This document shows positions 10,863 through 21,653 of a stretch of DNA of 64,000 bases, one piece after another. The stretch's first letter is position 1, and the number at the start of each line of letters is the position of its first letter. A model generated the notes under the pieces. That model ran no database searches and was not told the DNA's origin. It worked only from the letters and a program-made list of their open reading frames with translations. Source of the DNA: Aralia elata (Eukaryota; Streptophyta; Magnoliopsida; Apiales; Araliaceae); NCBI GenBank assembly GCA_034770075.1, contig JAVJAP010000042.1, forward strand, positions 186,001 through 250,000, read 5' to 3'. Both the position numbers and the translations under genes were made by a program.

Positions 10863-11639
10863 TTCAGATGTAGATTTTTGGGCCCTTTTAGACTGCGAAC
10901 GGGTTTGAGGAGCAATCCTGCAGGCAAACGGTTCGAAGTTTAGTCTTGGGCAATGAAAGGATGCGGATGCATGCTAAAGTTGTAAATTTTTGGTGTTTTG
11001 GGTTTTTTAATCTTTTTCTGCAAAACAACACGTTAGCGGTTCTTTATTGAAATAATGTATGCTAGATACGATTTATTATGCTTCCCGTGTCGTTCCCTGC
11101 AAAACACAGAGGTTAGTATTTTCTTTTGACATAAAGGGGAAGCATATATGAATATGTTGCAATGGGATTATGACATTTATACGCATAAACGTAAAAGGGT
11201 ATGAAGAGACTTTTCCTGCGTGGGGTTAATCTGAGGCTGACCTATCCTAGGGTTACTCTCACGGGCTTTTCAGCATGAAGGTCCCCAAATCTTCGCAATC
11301 TACTCGTTTGAGCCCTTTCGATTGGAGCGGATTTGGGTGGTGCGTTTCCTGAGCCATCTCCGGGGAGCAGCCCCTTCGAGTCCAGTAATAAGCAACCGAC
11401 AGGTTCGCCTCAGGAGGAGGTACTCTCTCAACATTCATTCACATTCATCGTCCTCACCGTATGCATATGAGTACTTTGAATTAAAGCAATTACATTCAAT
11501 CATTCAATCATTGGAAAAAGACACACATTCACACAACAATAAGTAAAACAGGTCAAAATGTCGCATGCACATATACATTCATAAATTTTAAAGGATAGGA
11601 GAACATCAAGATTTGAAAGCGGCTTAAACCCTCTAATGA
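10863..11639 (-). other. 5' leader of Tat-A
   Basis: About 780 bp between the primer-binding site and the gag ATG. It aligns with the leaders at 15913-16680 (Tat-C) and 59030-59799 (Tat-B), including a ~200-bp block around 11220-11430 that is almost unchanged in the three copies. No long ORF on the minus strand. The conserved block may hold packaging or dimerisation signals (inference). Confidence 0.7.
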
Positions 11640-11657
11640 TCCCCAGCAGAGTCGCCA
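11640..11657 (-). other. Primer-binding site, Tat-A
   Basis: Minus-strand TGGCGACTCTGCTGGGGA, two bases (GC) after the 5' LTR end. It starts with the TGG complementary to a tRNA CCA end. Ogre elements are reported to use tRNA-Arg; I infer the same here without a tRNA comparison. Confidence 0.8.
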
Positions 11658-11659
11658 GC

Positions 11660-13681
11660 TGTCGACGCCGGCTTTTTCTCGCTTATGCGGTGATTATTAC
11701 CCTTTCCAATTTTTTGCCTTTTTATTAGATGATTTTTTGGAAAAGGTCGGCATGAATGTCGACGGGGTTTTGAAAGATCGTTTTTATGATGAGTCAATTA
11801 ACCAGAGTCGCCAGTTGGTATATTTGAAATGGATGTACCAACTCATCCGATTTTTTGCTCTTTTATATAAATCGCTGGCTCATATGTGACTCCGAATTAA
11901 TTGGTCTGCGAATTGAGATTCATAGAGTTCGGGGGCTTGCTTAAGTGAGGGGAAGGTGTTAGGCACCCCCCGACTTCCGTGAAACACGGTTACCGCAATC
12001 TTGATGCTTTTCCTATCCTTTAATTTATGAATGTGGGTATGTAGGTGCGCGAATGTGTGTGTGTGTGTGTGTGTGTGCCTATGTGAATGAGGTGGTGAGT
12101 TTGTATGAAAGAATCATTTGGATTTTTAGGGAAAATCAGGCTTTAATTTGATAACGCTTCGGAATGTCTTTTCGGCATATACGAGAAAGCTTTATGAGAA
12201 AAGTTTGATTTTAATTGTCAAAACTATGAGATTTTCATTAGGTGTCGTTTTGGCAAAACAAGAGTTTTAAACCTTCGTCAAAATAGGAATCGAGTTCTAT
12301 ACGTTGCTTTCGTGACTCAAACGATGGGCAACTTCTAGAATTTCTTTGGCCCTATGCACAAAGATTTAATAAACGTTACTTATTTATAAAATCAAATTTT
12401 GATGTTGGAAAATGATTTTCTTTAGCTTCCTCATTGAATCGGAATCAACATTCATTAGCGTTTTCAAATTTTTAACCTTGTGATTCTAATATCCTACTTT
12501 GATTGATTTTTTTGAAAATCTTCATCTATTCGGTTTTGAAATCCTTTGTTTGGTGTTACAAATCAAATTAAACCTCAAAACGCGTAGGGGGTTATTCACG
12601 GGCATGTAAGCCATCAAAATACCCCCCGAACGCCAACAATCACATATTTCACTATTTACGGGGCCTTAAACCCGAATCTCGCCTTGGCATCGTTTTAAGG
12701 CCCGATATTACATATTTACAAAGAGACTACATCATACCCGCTACATACATCAAGATATGTCCATCATCGGATTTGGACCACGGGGTCGCTTTCCTAGGCT
12801 CACAACCAAATTTCCACAAACCCACAATCGGATATTACAAGAAATAACCAATACGGATAATCTACCAATATCAAGACATCCCAAAATAGAGATCTAAAAG
12901 AAACTATGTCAATATAACACCAAAAAAACAAACAAGAAATCAATAAATAAATATCATCGGGTTATTAGGAAGAATTTTGTTCCAAATGGAGACCTCTCTA
13001 ATATTCCCTAATTTATCATTCCATAATCATATGAAAACTTCATTTGATTTGACCAAAAGATGTGATAGAAATTGCAAAATTGAAGAAATTTTCACCTTGC
13101 AAATGAGATCAAAATGGATCTAAATTTGTGTATTTGAATAGAAGAAAAAATATTATGTGATACAATCAAATCACAAGAATAATATTCCTCTCTTTTTTTC
13201 TCACTTTCACTCCTATTTTGTTGCAAATCTATGCTATTTCTTCCTCAATTTTCGAACTTCTTGCTGCTGTATTTTTCTTCTTCTCGGATCTGCTGAATTC
13301 CTTCTCTCTCTCGCTCCCTGTATGCTGAAATGAGTTGTTATAGGCTGGCTGGCCGCCTGCCTTCCACCCAGCACGCCAGCCACTTTGATTATTTAATTCT
13401 TCTCGGTTCCCGCACCGCACCTCGATTCTTGCGTCGCGCTGTCAGTTTTATCCGAAATGCTTGTATTTTGCAGTCCGAAAATTACTGCGGGACGTGACAC
13501 ATTATTCGGAAATGCTCATTTCAGATGGCTTTATCGTCACGTTGATTTTGACTGCAACTTGTCGCGGCGGCGTCAAGTCCTCGCATTTGTGCCTATTCTT
13601 TTGCTCCCGCAGGCGGTTCAATTGACGATTTTGCCCTCCTGTCACGGTTAGTATAGGGAATGCAAAATTTGGGTGTCTACA
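11660..13681 (-). repeat. 5' LTR of Tat-A
   Basis: 2022 bp; minus-strand termini TGTAGACACCC and GGCGTCGACA. Homologous to 44243-46220, 59820-61944 and the LTR of Tat-C. It contains a (GT)n run near 12055-12078 and a CCTATAAC TATA-like site (minus strand, near 13338-13345) with a GC-rich segment upstream of it (13345-13400). No genes; short ORFs inside are chance. Confidence 0.93.
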
Positions 13682-15912
13682 AAGTACAAGGTCCTATTTC
13701 CACAAGCAATTCTATCTCCCCAATTGTATCCCTCCGGGATCCGTCGAAGGCTCGTACCACTACTTGACTGGCCCGTAGGCGCTTAGGATTGATGTTCATC
13801 TTCTTCAATGTACTGAGTGGACAGATATTTAACGCCGATTCCCCATCAATCAGCACCCCTTTCATAATATAACCTGAGGAGATTACCGCAATATGCAGCG
13901 GTTTTCGATGCCCCCTTCCCTCTTTAGGGATATCATCATCTGTGAACGATATTACATTACTTTCCAACAGGTGGTCCACCAGATGGCCGAAACCTTCATT
14001 GCTAATCTCTTTGGGAATGTATGCCTCCTCCACGACTTTGGCCAGAATTTTGTAGTGATCACTGGATGATAAAACCAAATCCATGATCGACGTCAGGGTC
14101 GACTCCTCGCTTAATATCTGGATCCCCCTTGCTTCTGGATGATCCATCTTCCTTAAGAATTCCATGGCTTTCTCCTCGGATATCTTTTCATTATTCTTCG
14201 TTTTGTTCTCAAGGAATCGTCCTGGAAGATATAAAGGATTCCCCTTTGATGTTACAGAAGCACAACTGGCCGCTTCCTCTGACACTCCCCCGTAATTCCA
14301 TGGTACCGTTTTTAGACTGTTGACAGGGATTTGCGGTCTCGCTGTAAGGGTGAGGAGTTTCGGAGCCGTTAACTTGACAGGCCCCTCTATGATATTTCTG
14401 CTTACACCAGCCAACCTAATTGGCGCCCCCCATGTACCCACGTGATCACTTATCATGCTGATCATCTCATCAATTTTCTTTACATAATTCAGCCTTGACG
14501 GCCCCTCGGCTTCACTAGCTTCCGCCACATTGACCCCTTCTCCATCATGCCTAGGCAGGGGATTGACTTTAACATTTGGGGAGTCTGGCTGTTCCACCAC
14601 GATTTCCCCACTATCAATCAAGTTCTAAATTTTGTGCTTCAGCGTCCAACATTCCTGCGTATCATGACCAGGGGAACCTGAGTGGTATGCGAATTGCTTG
14701 CTTGGGTCAAATCTTCTTCCTTTCGGGTCACTTGGGGGTTCCAAATCGACTATTTTCCTCTGGGCTATCAATACTACCAAAATCTGCTCAAGAGGATCCC
14801 CGAGCGGGGTGAATACTCGATTTTTCGTGCTCTCGAATCTTCTTCGCCCGTCCGTCCTCTGATTAGTGAAGTTAGGCTGTCGGGATGGCCCCACTCTCTG
14901 TATCTGTACTGGAGGATTGTTCTCCGCCTTTCTAGATGATCCCTACAGGATGAGGGAAACATCTTCCTCCTTTTTCTTTTGGATCCTACGGGAAGTGTTG
15001 CCATAGTTTCCACTCTGGATTTGTTCCGCAGCTGTTTCCAAAGCCGTGAAATCCCGAATCTTGCCAGACTTTAACCCCATGTCCACCATTTCTCCGTGTT
15101 TTATCATCTCGGCAAAAGGTCTTCCAAACCCCGATATAACCCGCTCATAATAAGGTGCCTCTTGAATATCCACGAAGGTCATCACCATCTCTGACTCGCT
15201 CATTGGGGGATTCACCTGTGCAGCCATACCCCTCCATCGCTGTGCATAATCCTTGAAAGATTCTTTTGGTTGCTTCTTGATTTTCGTCATTTGATATCTA
15301 TCAGGGGCCATTTGTGCCTAGAAGCTATATTGTGTTAAGAAGGTATGGGCCAACTCCTCCCAATTGTGGATCCGGGCATTATCAAGACGGGCATACCAAA
15401 TTCTTGCTTCTCCCGTCAGGCTCTTTTGGAATAATTGCATCCTTAGACCTTCGTCTTCTGCATAAGATCCAACTCCCCAATGTATATTTTCAGATGTGTA
15501 TAAGGATCCCCTTCCCATTGTATTTCTCAAATTCGGGGATTTTAAACTTATCCGGATATCTGGTTCCTGGAAAGACACACATATCTGAATAATTTACCCT
15601 GCCCAAGGAACCTACGCCTTTCAGGGATTGGATGGTCTCCTCCATTTGCTTCATTTTCCTTCGAAGATCGTCAGTGTCTCCCTCCTCTGGAATAGTGATG
15701 ACTGTCCTGTTAGGTGCAGGAATGGCTTTGGGGATGACTGGCTCACCCTTAGGCTGGGGTTGATCATCCTTAGGCGGATCCTTGTTTGGCGGGTCCTGTC
15801 TCAGTAGGAACTGCTCTTTCAGCATCGTGGCCATTTCCAACATCTGGTTTTTAAAATCATCGAATTCCTCCCTAGATATGGAACCAGGATTAGTAGGTGG
15901 AATATCAGTCAT
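13682..15912 (-). pseudogene. gag: Gag-protease relic of Tat-C
   Basis: Begins at ATG 15912-15910 (protein start MTDIPPTNPG), matching the gag starts of Tat-A and Tat-B. A frameshift near 15490-15520 falls in the capsid region. In the second frame there are stops around 15316 (Gln to stop), 14943 (Gln to stop) and 14625 (Gln to stop). The zinc-knuckle segment is present, but its first Cys is Phe (QFAYHSGSPGHDTQEC). The protease motif reads LIDGESALNI with Glu for the second Gly. The sequence is cut at 13682 by the Tat-A LTR, in the protease domain. Not functional. Confidence 0.9.
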
Positions 15913-16680
15913 TTCAGATGTAGAAGCCTGGGCCCTATTAGATTGCAAACGCATTTCAGGAGTAATGCAGGGGAAAATGGTTTGAAGTTTAATCTTTGGG
16001 AAATGAAAGATGTGGATGCATGCTAAAGCTGTAACTTTTGTGTTTTTGGGTTTTTTAATCTTTCCCTGCAAGACAACATGTTAGCAGTCCCTTATTGTAA
16101 TAATAATCGATAGACACGAATTATTATGCTTTCCCAGCTATTCCTTGCAAACATAGAGGTCAGTACTTTCTTTTGACAATAGGGAAGGTATATGTAAAAA
16201 CATTGAATGGGACTATGACACTTATACGCGTAAACGAAAAAAGGGCATGAAGAGACTTTCCTTGCGTTGGGTTAATCTGAGGCTGACCTATCCTAAGGTT
16301 ACTCTCGCGGCTTTTCGGCATGAAGGTCCCCAAATCTTCACAATCTACTAGTCTGAGTCCTTTTGATTGGAGCGGATCTGGGTGGTGCGTTTCCTGAGCC
16401 ATCTCCGGGGAGCAGCCCCTTCGAGTCCAGTAATAAGCAACCGACAGGTTTGCCTCAGGAGGAGGTACACTCTCAACATACATTCACATTCATCGTTCTT
16501 ACCGTATGCAAATGAATAATTTAAAGTAAAACAATTCAATCATTCATTCATTGGACAAAAATACACATTCACATAACAACAAGTAAAACATGTCAAAATA
16601 TCGAACGAACACACACATTCATAAATTTTTTAAAGGATAGGATAGCATCAAGATTTGAACGCGGCTTAAGCCCTCTAATC
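15913..16680 (-). other. 5' leader of Tat-C
   Basis: Homologous to the leaders of Tat-A and Tat-B, including the conserved block around 16250-16470. An upstream frame extends gag to 16071, but that extension is not shared by the other copies. Confidence 0.65.
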
Positions 16681-16698
16681 TCCCCAGCGGAGTCGCCA
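16681..16698 (-). other. Primer-binding site, Tat-C
   Basis: Minus-strand TGGCGACTCCGCTGGGGA, two bases after the LTR end at 16701; identical to the Tat-B site and one base different from Tat-A. Confidence 0.8.
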
Positions 16699-17477
16699 GC
16701 TGTCGACGCCAGGAGGAATCGCTTTCGTGGCGATTATTTATCCTTTCCAATTCTAGCCCTTTTATTAGATGATTTTTTGGAAAAGGTCGGCACGAGTGTC
16801 GATGGAGTTTCGAAAGATCGTTTTTTAATGATGAGCCAATTAACCAGAGTCGCCAGTTGGTATATTTGAAATGGATGTACCAACTCATCCGAGTTTCGTT
16901 TTATCGTAAATCGCTGGCTCATATGTGACTCTAAATTGATTGGTCTGCAAACCGAGATTTATAGAGTTCGGGGGCTTGCTTAAGCGAGGGGAAGGTGTTA
17001 GGCACCCCCCGACTTCCGTGAAACACGGTTACCGCAATCTTGATGCTTTCCCTATCCTTTAATTCTCAAAATGTGTATGTGTTCACGTGTGTGTCTAGGT
17101 GAATGTTGTGGTGAGTTTGTATGAAAGAATCATTTGGGGTTTTTTATGGAAAGTCGTGTTTTATTTGGAGAGTGCTTTAGAATGTCTTTCTGTTTATACA
17201 AGAAAGAAAGGTTTGATTTTAATTATCAAAAATTGTTGTTTTGGCAAAACAAGAGTTTTTTAGACCTTTGTCAAAATAGGAATCGAGACCTACACGTTGC
17301 TTCCGTAAATGAAATAACGGGAAATTTCTAAGATCTCTTTAACCCTATGCACAAAGGTTTAATAAAAATTTCATTTATTTTTATGAAAACCATTTTTTGT
17401 GATGTTCGAACACGATCTTTCTTTAGCCTTCTCGTTTAAATAGGAATCGACATTCATTAGTACTTCCCATTTTATAT

Positions 17478-17482
17478 CCTTG
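17478..17482. repeat. Target-site duplication (left), second solo LTR
   Basis: ccttg, repeated exactly at 19478-19482. Confidence 0.88.
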
Positions 17483-19477
17483 TGGCGTGCTGTCGCAAGC
17501 ACCCAAAAATAAAACCTTACTGCAAAAGATATTAATGTAGTAGTGCAAGTAAGAGTCGATCCCACAGAGAATGATTAGTCTAAATTTATACTTTGTAAAC
17601 CAAAGGGAGGGCTTGATTTAACTAATTAATAGAAACATAATTTAAAGTAATAAGAATAAAATAAAGGCTCTAGTTCTTCCGTTCAATATCACTTTATCAT
17701 AGCAATATTTATCCTTCAATGAAATTAATAGCCCTAGATAACAACAAGCTCTGCTACCCGAAACTCCCCTTAATTATCACTCAATGAAACAAGCTCTTCA
17801 CAAGATTCTAACCATTATACAACCTAGAACAAGCTCTCTAGATTTAATATAATAGCAGCATTAAGAATTAGGGAATTAGACTATTCAAAGCAACAATCAC
17901 ACAAGCTCGGATTATTTAACCTGTCTTCCAATAATCATAGCAATACTCAAAAGCTTGACCACAATCATGTATCACTAATTGCTACTTGTGATTAGGAACA
18001 ATATCAATTACACGTAATATTATCCCTTAATCTAGCAAATGATATTAATCAAATTAACTTAAGTGATCACATTAAATCAATCGGAATAAATATCATTCAA
18101 CAGTTAAAACAGATTATCGAGAATGAACTTCATATAAGAAGGAACAAATAATGTATAAAAAGTTCAACATCCCATTGGAACTAAATAAAAGAAAAGAGAA
18201 GAGTTCATAGTAAATATGTAAATGTAATTTACAAGATATTCAACAATAATAGAATATAAAAAATAAAGGAAGAGTTTAGAGAAGAAAAACTATGTTTTGA
18301 TATCCGGTTGTCACTTCGGATCACAATCTTCAATCTCCAAACATTCGCCTTCGATTCTTTGCTTCTATAAATGTTGATCTCTTGTTTGCTCTTGAACTAT
18401 AAAAATGGAGAGGAGAGTAGCCTCCCCCTTGAGGTCTACTTCCTCTCCCTACTCCTATACTAACAAACTAATGTGGAGAATGGATATAAGGAATTGGAGT
18501 ATGAATTGGTGGTGAATTAGTGTGTGGATTGGCAAACTACAAGCCTAGCTTCACTTGGTATTTATAGAAACTCATGGTGTGCTAACCTATCATTATAAGT
18601 CAAGATCAAACACCCAATCAAGACATGTGCATCAGCCAACCAAGGAAGAATCCACCAAAAATCGTGCACATGTGATGTGCTAAAAGTCCAAATATTGCAA
18701 CTAAACTGATCAACACCTTGTAAGCCAATTTCCAATTTTGAATTTGTAAACCACCGAATTGGACCTTGGACAAAGAATACAAGTTGTATCCCTGGAGTTT
18801 CTAATGAATTTGGGATTTTGAATCACCTGATTTGGAGTTGGGAAGCTCAAGTTATGGTCCAAATACTCCAGCTGGTCCGAACAGGAATTTAGTCTAGGCG
18901 GGATTCGGATTAGCTATCTAAAAATCAATATTTGGAGGCACAAATGAACTCGAAATTTTTCCCACCATACCTTTCCAGAAAGCTTGAGAAGTCTACTACA
19001 ATCTTTAAGAAGAACACATTTTCATTTGGAAACTCTAACACAATTCAAATCTCAACCGAAGCCCCAAAGGTCAATCTGTCCAAAGGCTCAATTTCCTGAA
19101 ATTTAAGTTTTGACGTATGTTGGTAAAATGGTCATAACTCTCTCATCCGAACTTCGATTTAGGCGTTTCAAGATGATTCAGAAAGCTAAGAAATAGATCT
19201 ACAACTTTTCTTCTTTGAGCGTTGAGAGATAAAGGCTGGACCAAGGACGAAATTGGATCTCAATGAGCTGCTATGTCAATGATAAATTATGGACATTGAT
19301 CCAAATACCCTTTTATTCTTTTTTCTGCAAAACAAAGTAAAAATACATAAAAGTGATACAAAGACATATTTCATAACAATAAGATAAAAACACATAAAAA
19401 AGAATATAAATTACTCAAAAACTCACAAATCATCAAGCTAAAAATACTCAATTTATAGGTATAAAATTGACTCATCA
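17483..19477 (-). mobile_element. Solo LTR, Athila-like, minus strand, nested in Tat-C LTR
   Basis: 1995 bp with plus-strand ends tggcgtgctg and gactcatca (TG...CA), flanked by ccttg. On the minus strand it starts TGATGAGTCAATTTTATACC and then follows the same order of motifs as the LTR starts at 891 and 39270 (AATTGAGTATTTTTAGC, ATGATTTGTGAG). Its far end has a CTGTGGGATCGACTC motif comparable to the Athila-E LTR end. TATA-like TATAAATA on the minus strand at 18559-18566. No GC-rich palindrome cluster. No internal region. A divergent Athila-type family is the best assignment. Confidence 0.85.
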
Positions 19478-19482
19478 CCTTG
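19478..19482. repeat. Target-site duplication (right), second solo LTR
   Basis: ccttg, matching 17478-17482; Tat-C LTR sequence resumes here (tgatgctaatacc). Confidence 0.88.
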
Positions 19483-20680
19483 TGATGCTAATACCCTAGT
19501 TTGATTGATTTTATGAAAATATTCATCGTTTAGCTTTGAAATCAATTTGTGTCATAAATCAATCAAGCATGAAAATGGGTTGGGGCTATTTATGGGCATG
19601 TGAGCCATCAAAATAACCCCAAACGCCCACAATCACATATTTCGCTATCATGGGGCCTTAAACCCGATTTTCGATTTGATATCGTTTTAAGGCCCGACAA
19701 TTACATATTTACAATAACGAATACATCAACCCGACTACATACATCCAAAAATGTCCATCATCGAACTTGGACCCCGGGGTCGCGTTCCTAGGCTCACATC
19801 CAAAATTGCTATACAACCACAAAATGGACACAACAAGAATAAACAACAACGGGTCGCCTGACACACTACAATATCCTAAAATAGCAATTTAAATACACTA
19901 CGCAAGATATGATACCGTAATGAGCTAAAAATTGCACCAAATGGATATCATCGGGCCATTAAGAGGAATTTCGTTCCGATGGAACCCTTACTAATAGTCC
20001 CTAATCCATGGCTCCAAAATAATATGTAAGAAAAACTACATTTAATGTAGCCCGAATGACAAAAAGCTTAACAAAAATGGTATGACAAAATGCTATAACA
20101 AAGGGTTTTTCACCTTGCAAATAATCCCCACGATGTGTATAAACTTGTGTATTGAATAGAGTAGGAAATATATATGTGCTATAATCTCCCAAAATGAGTA
20201 CAAATCCTCACTATTTTCTCTCTTTTCTCTCCCTAATTCCTGCTGCCTGCTGCTATTTTCTTTTTCTTTCAAACTTCTTCCGTTCTGTCCACACTCTGTA
20301 TGCTGAATGAAGGAATGAGTTGAAATAGGCTGGCCTTGGTTTCTCCGCGCCCGCCGCGCACTTCAGCCGCCCGCCACGCACTCCAATTATTTTAATCGTT
20401 GGCCACAGATCAATCCACGGCTGAGTGGGCTGATTTTCTCGATTTTTGAGTCGCACCTTGATTCTCGTGTCGTACCGTTGGTTTTCGCTGAGAGGCTCGT
20501 ATTTTGCAGTCTGGGAACCGCTGGGAAATGTGCCATATCATTCCACTTTAATCGTTGTCGTTGCGGAGGCTCTGAGTGTTCGTACTTATGTCCACCTTTC
20601 ATTCTCGTAGGCTGGGTTCATTGACGATTTTGTCCTCTTGTCATGGTTAGTATAGGAAACGCAAAATTTGGGTGTCTACA

Positions 20681-21653
20681 GTAGTGTCGTTAGGGTGAAT
20701 ACTTTGACTTCGCGAAAAATCACAAATTCACGGGCACGCTTATCGAGGCACTATTCACGCCATAATTTTTCTGTGTCTTTTTCGACTTTAATAAATTTAA
20801 TAAATATGTGTATGCGTACGAATAATTTTTCCAAGTGTCGAAAATTTTATTTGAGCTGATACGTGATTTTATCCGTATCCGAAATGTATTATAAGGCTGT
20901 TCCGAATAAATGGACAAACCCCGTAATAACTATTTTTATATATCCCAATAATTTATGGGAGTACCTAGTTTAATTTTGGGTAGAGTTATTTACCAGTGTT
21001 GGTACAAAAGTGGGAGTTTTCGGATACATTTTTGGTGTTTTCGGGTATTTATTTTGGCTTGTTACTCCAAGTGGGAACCAAACAAAACCCATCAACCAAA
21101 TAGATGCTAGGAAATTGAGGAGAAAGAAGGGAGGTTGCCGGCAAGAATTTGAAAAATTGGCCACCTTGAGCCTCACACCCATTTCTCCCACTTCACCCTA
21201 ATTTACTCCTCTATTCTCCCAAATCAATTATTCATTCACTCCCATTCCATCAGTTGCTAGAGAGAGAGAGAGAGCTGCAGAAAAGAAAGGAGAAGGAAGT
21301 CGCCGGAGTTCGCCGGAAAAAGAGAAGAAAGTCGCCAAAAAAGAAGGGAAGAAGAAGAAGGAGAAAAGAAGAGAAGGAAAGGTTCGGGTGAACCAAGAAG
21401 GAAGAAAGAGACTCAAGCCAAGCTTTAGCAAAGCCTCATAACATCTAGGAACGATTCATAGAGGTAAATCTTCAACATCAAACAATTTTCTTTCGATTTC
21501 ATTGAGTTTTCAAGTTTTTCTTGGTTTTCAAGCTTTTATGCTTGGTGGATGATTCGTGGTTGATTGTGGTTGTTATTGTTGGTTGTATTTCGTTTATATT
21601 GTTGTTAAGAGACTATAGAAGCCTTTAATAACATCAAAGTGGAACAAAAATAG
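20681..21653 (+). repeat. 5' LTR fragment of D1
   Basis: Aligns with 25747-26735 of the complete D LTR. It starts at the Tat-C boundary and ends at the deletion junction near 21653, where LTR sequence (ggaacaaaaatag) changes to gag sequence (accatggatatataac). It includes the GA-rich tract (21257-21400) also found in the other copies. Confidence 0.88.

Larger units (their letters stand above)
1..13681 (-). mobile_element. Tat-A: Tat/Ogre-type Ty3/gypsy retrotransposon, left end off-window
   Basis: Minus-strand element. In its own sense: 5' LTR (11660-13681), primer-binding site, leader, gag-protease (10862-7995), short intron, pol (7831-4414) with RT, RNase H, a second archaeal-type RNase H and integrase, then an antisense DUF7745 ORF running on the plus strand into the window edge. 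The dual RNase H plus antisense ORF place it in the Tat/Ogre lineage. The organisation matches Tat-B at 44243-61944 closely, which allowed the boundaries to be drawn. It inserted into the gag of an older relative (Tat-C); the flank at 13682-13686 (aagta) is the expected target duplication, whose partner is off-window. It is defective: two premature stops in pol, loss of the gag zinc knuckle and a solo LTR in the antisense ORF. Confidence 0.93.
13682..20680 (-). mobile_element. Tat-C: decayed Tat/Ogre-type element, truncated by Tat-A
   Basis: Minus-strand gag relic, leader, primer-binding site and 5' LTR (16701-20680, enlarged by a solo LTR). It begins inside the protease region because Tat-A inserted there; the rest should continue to the left of Tat-A, outside the window. 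The right flank 20681-20685 (gtagt) is its presumed target duplication, inside an LTR of chromovirus D1. More stops and frameshifts than Tat-A or Tat-B, consistent with greater age. Confidence 0.88.
16701..20680 (-). repeat. 5' LTR of Tat-C, interrupted by a solo LTR
   Basis: Termini as in the other Tat LTRs (gtcgacgcc at the low end, gggtgtctaca at the high end). Without the 1995-bp insertion and its 5-bp duplication it is 1980 bp. The GC-rich cassette near 20340-20395 (cgcgcccgccgcgcac) sits next to the putative TATA-like site at 20325 but differs from the cassettes of Tat-A and Tat-B. Confidence 0.9.

Noticed and set aside
17483..19477. Host gene or intron-rich region in the Tat-C LTR
   Set aside because: Perfect 5-bp flanking repeats, TG...CA ends and Athila-like terminal motifs show it is a solo LTR.
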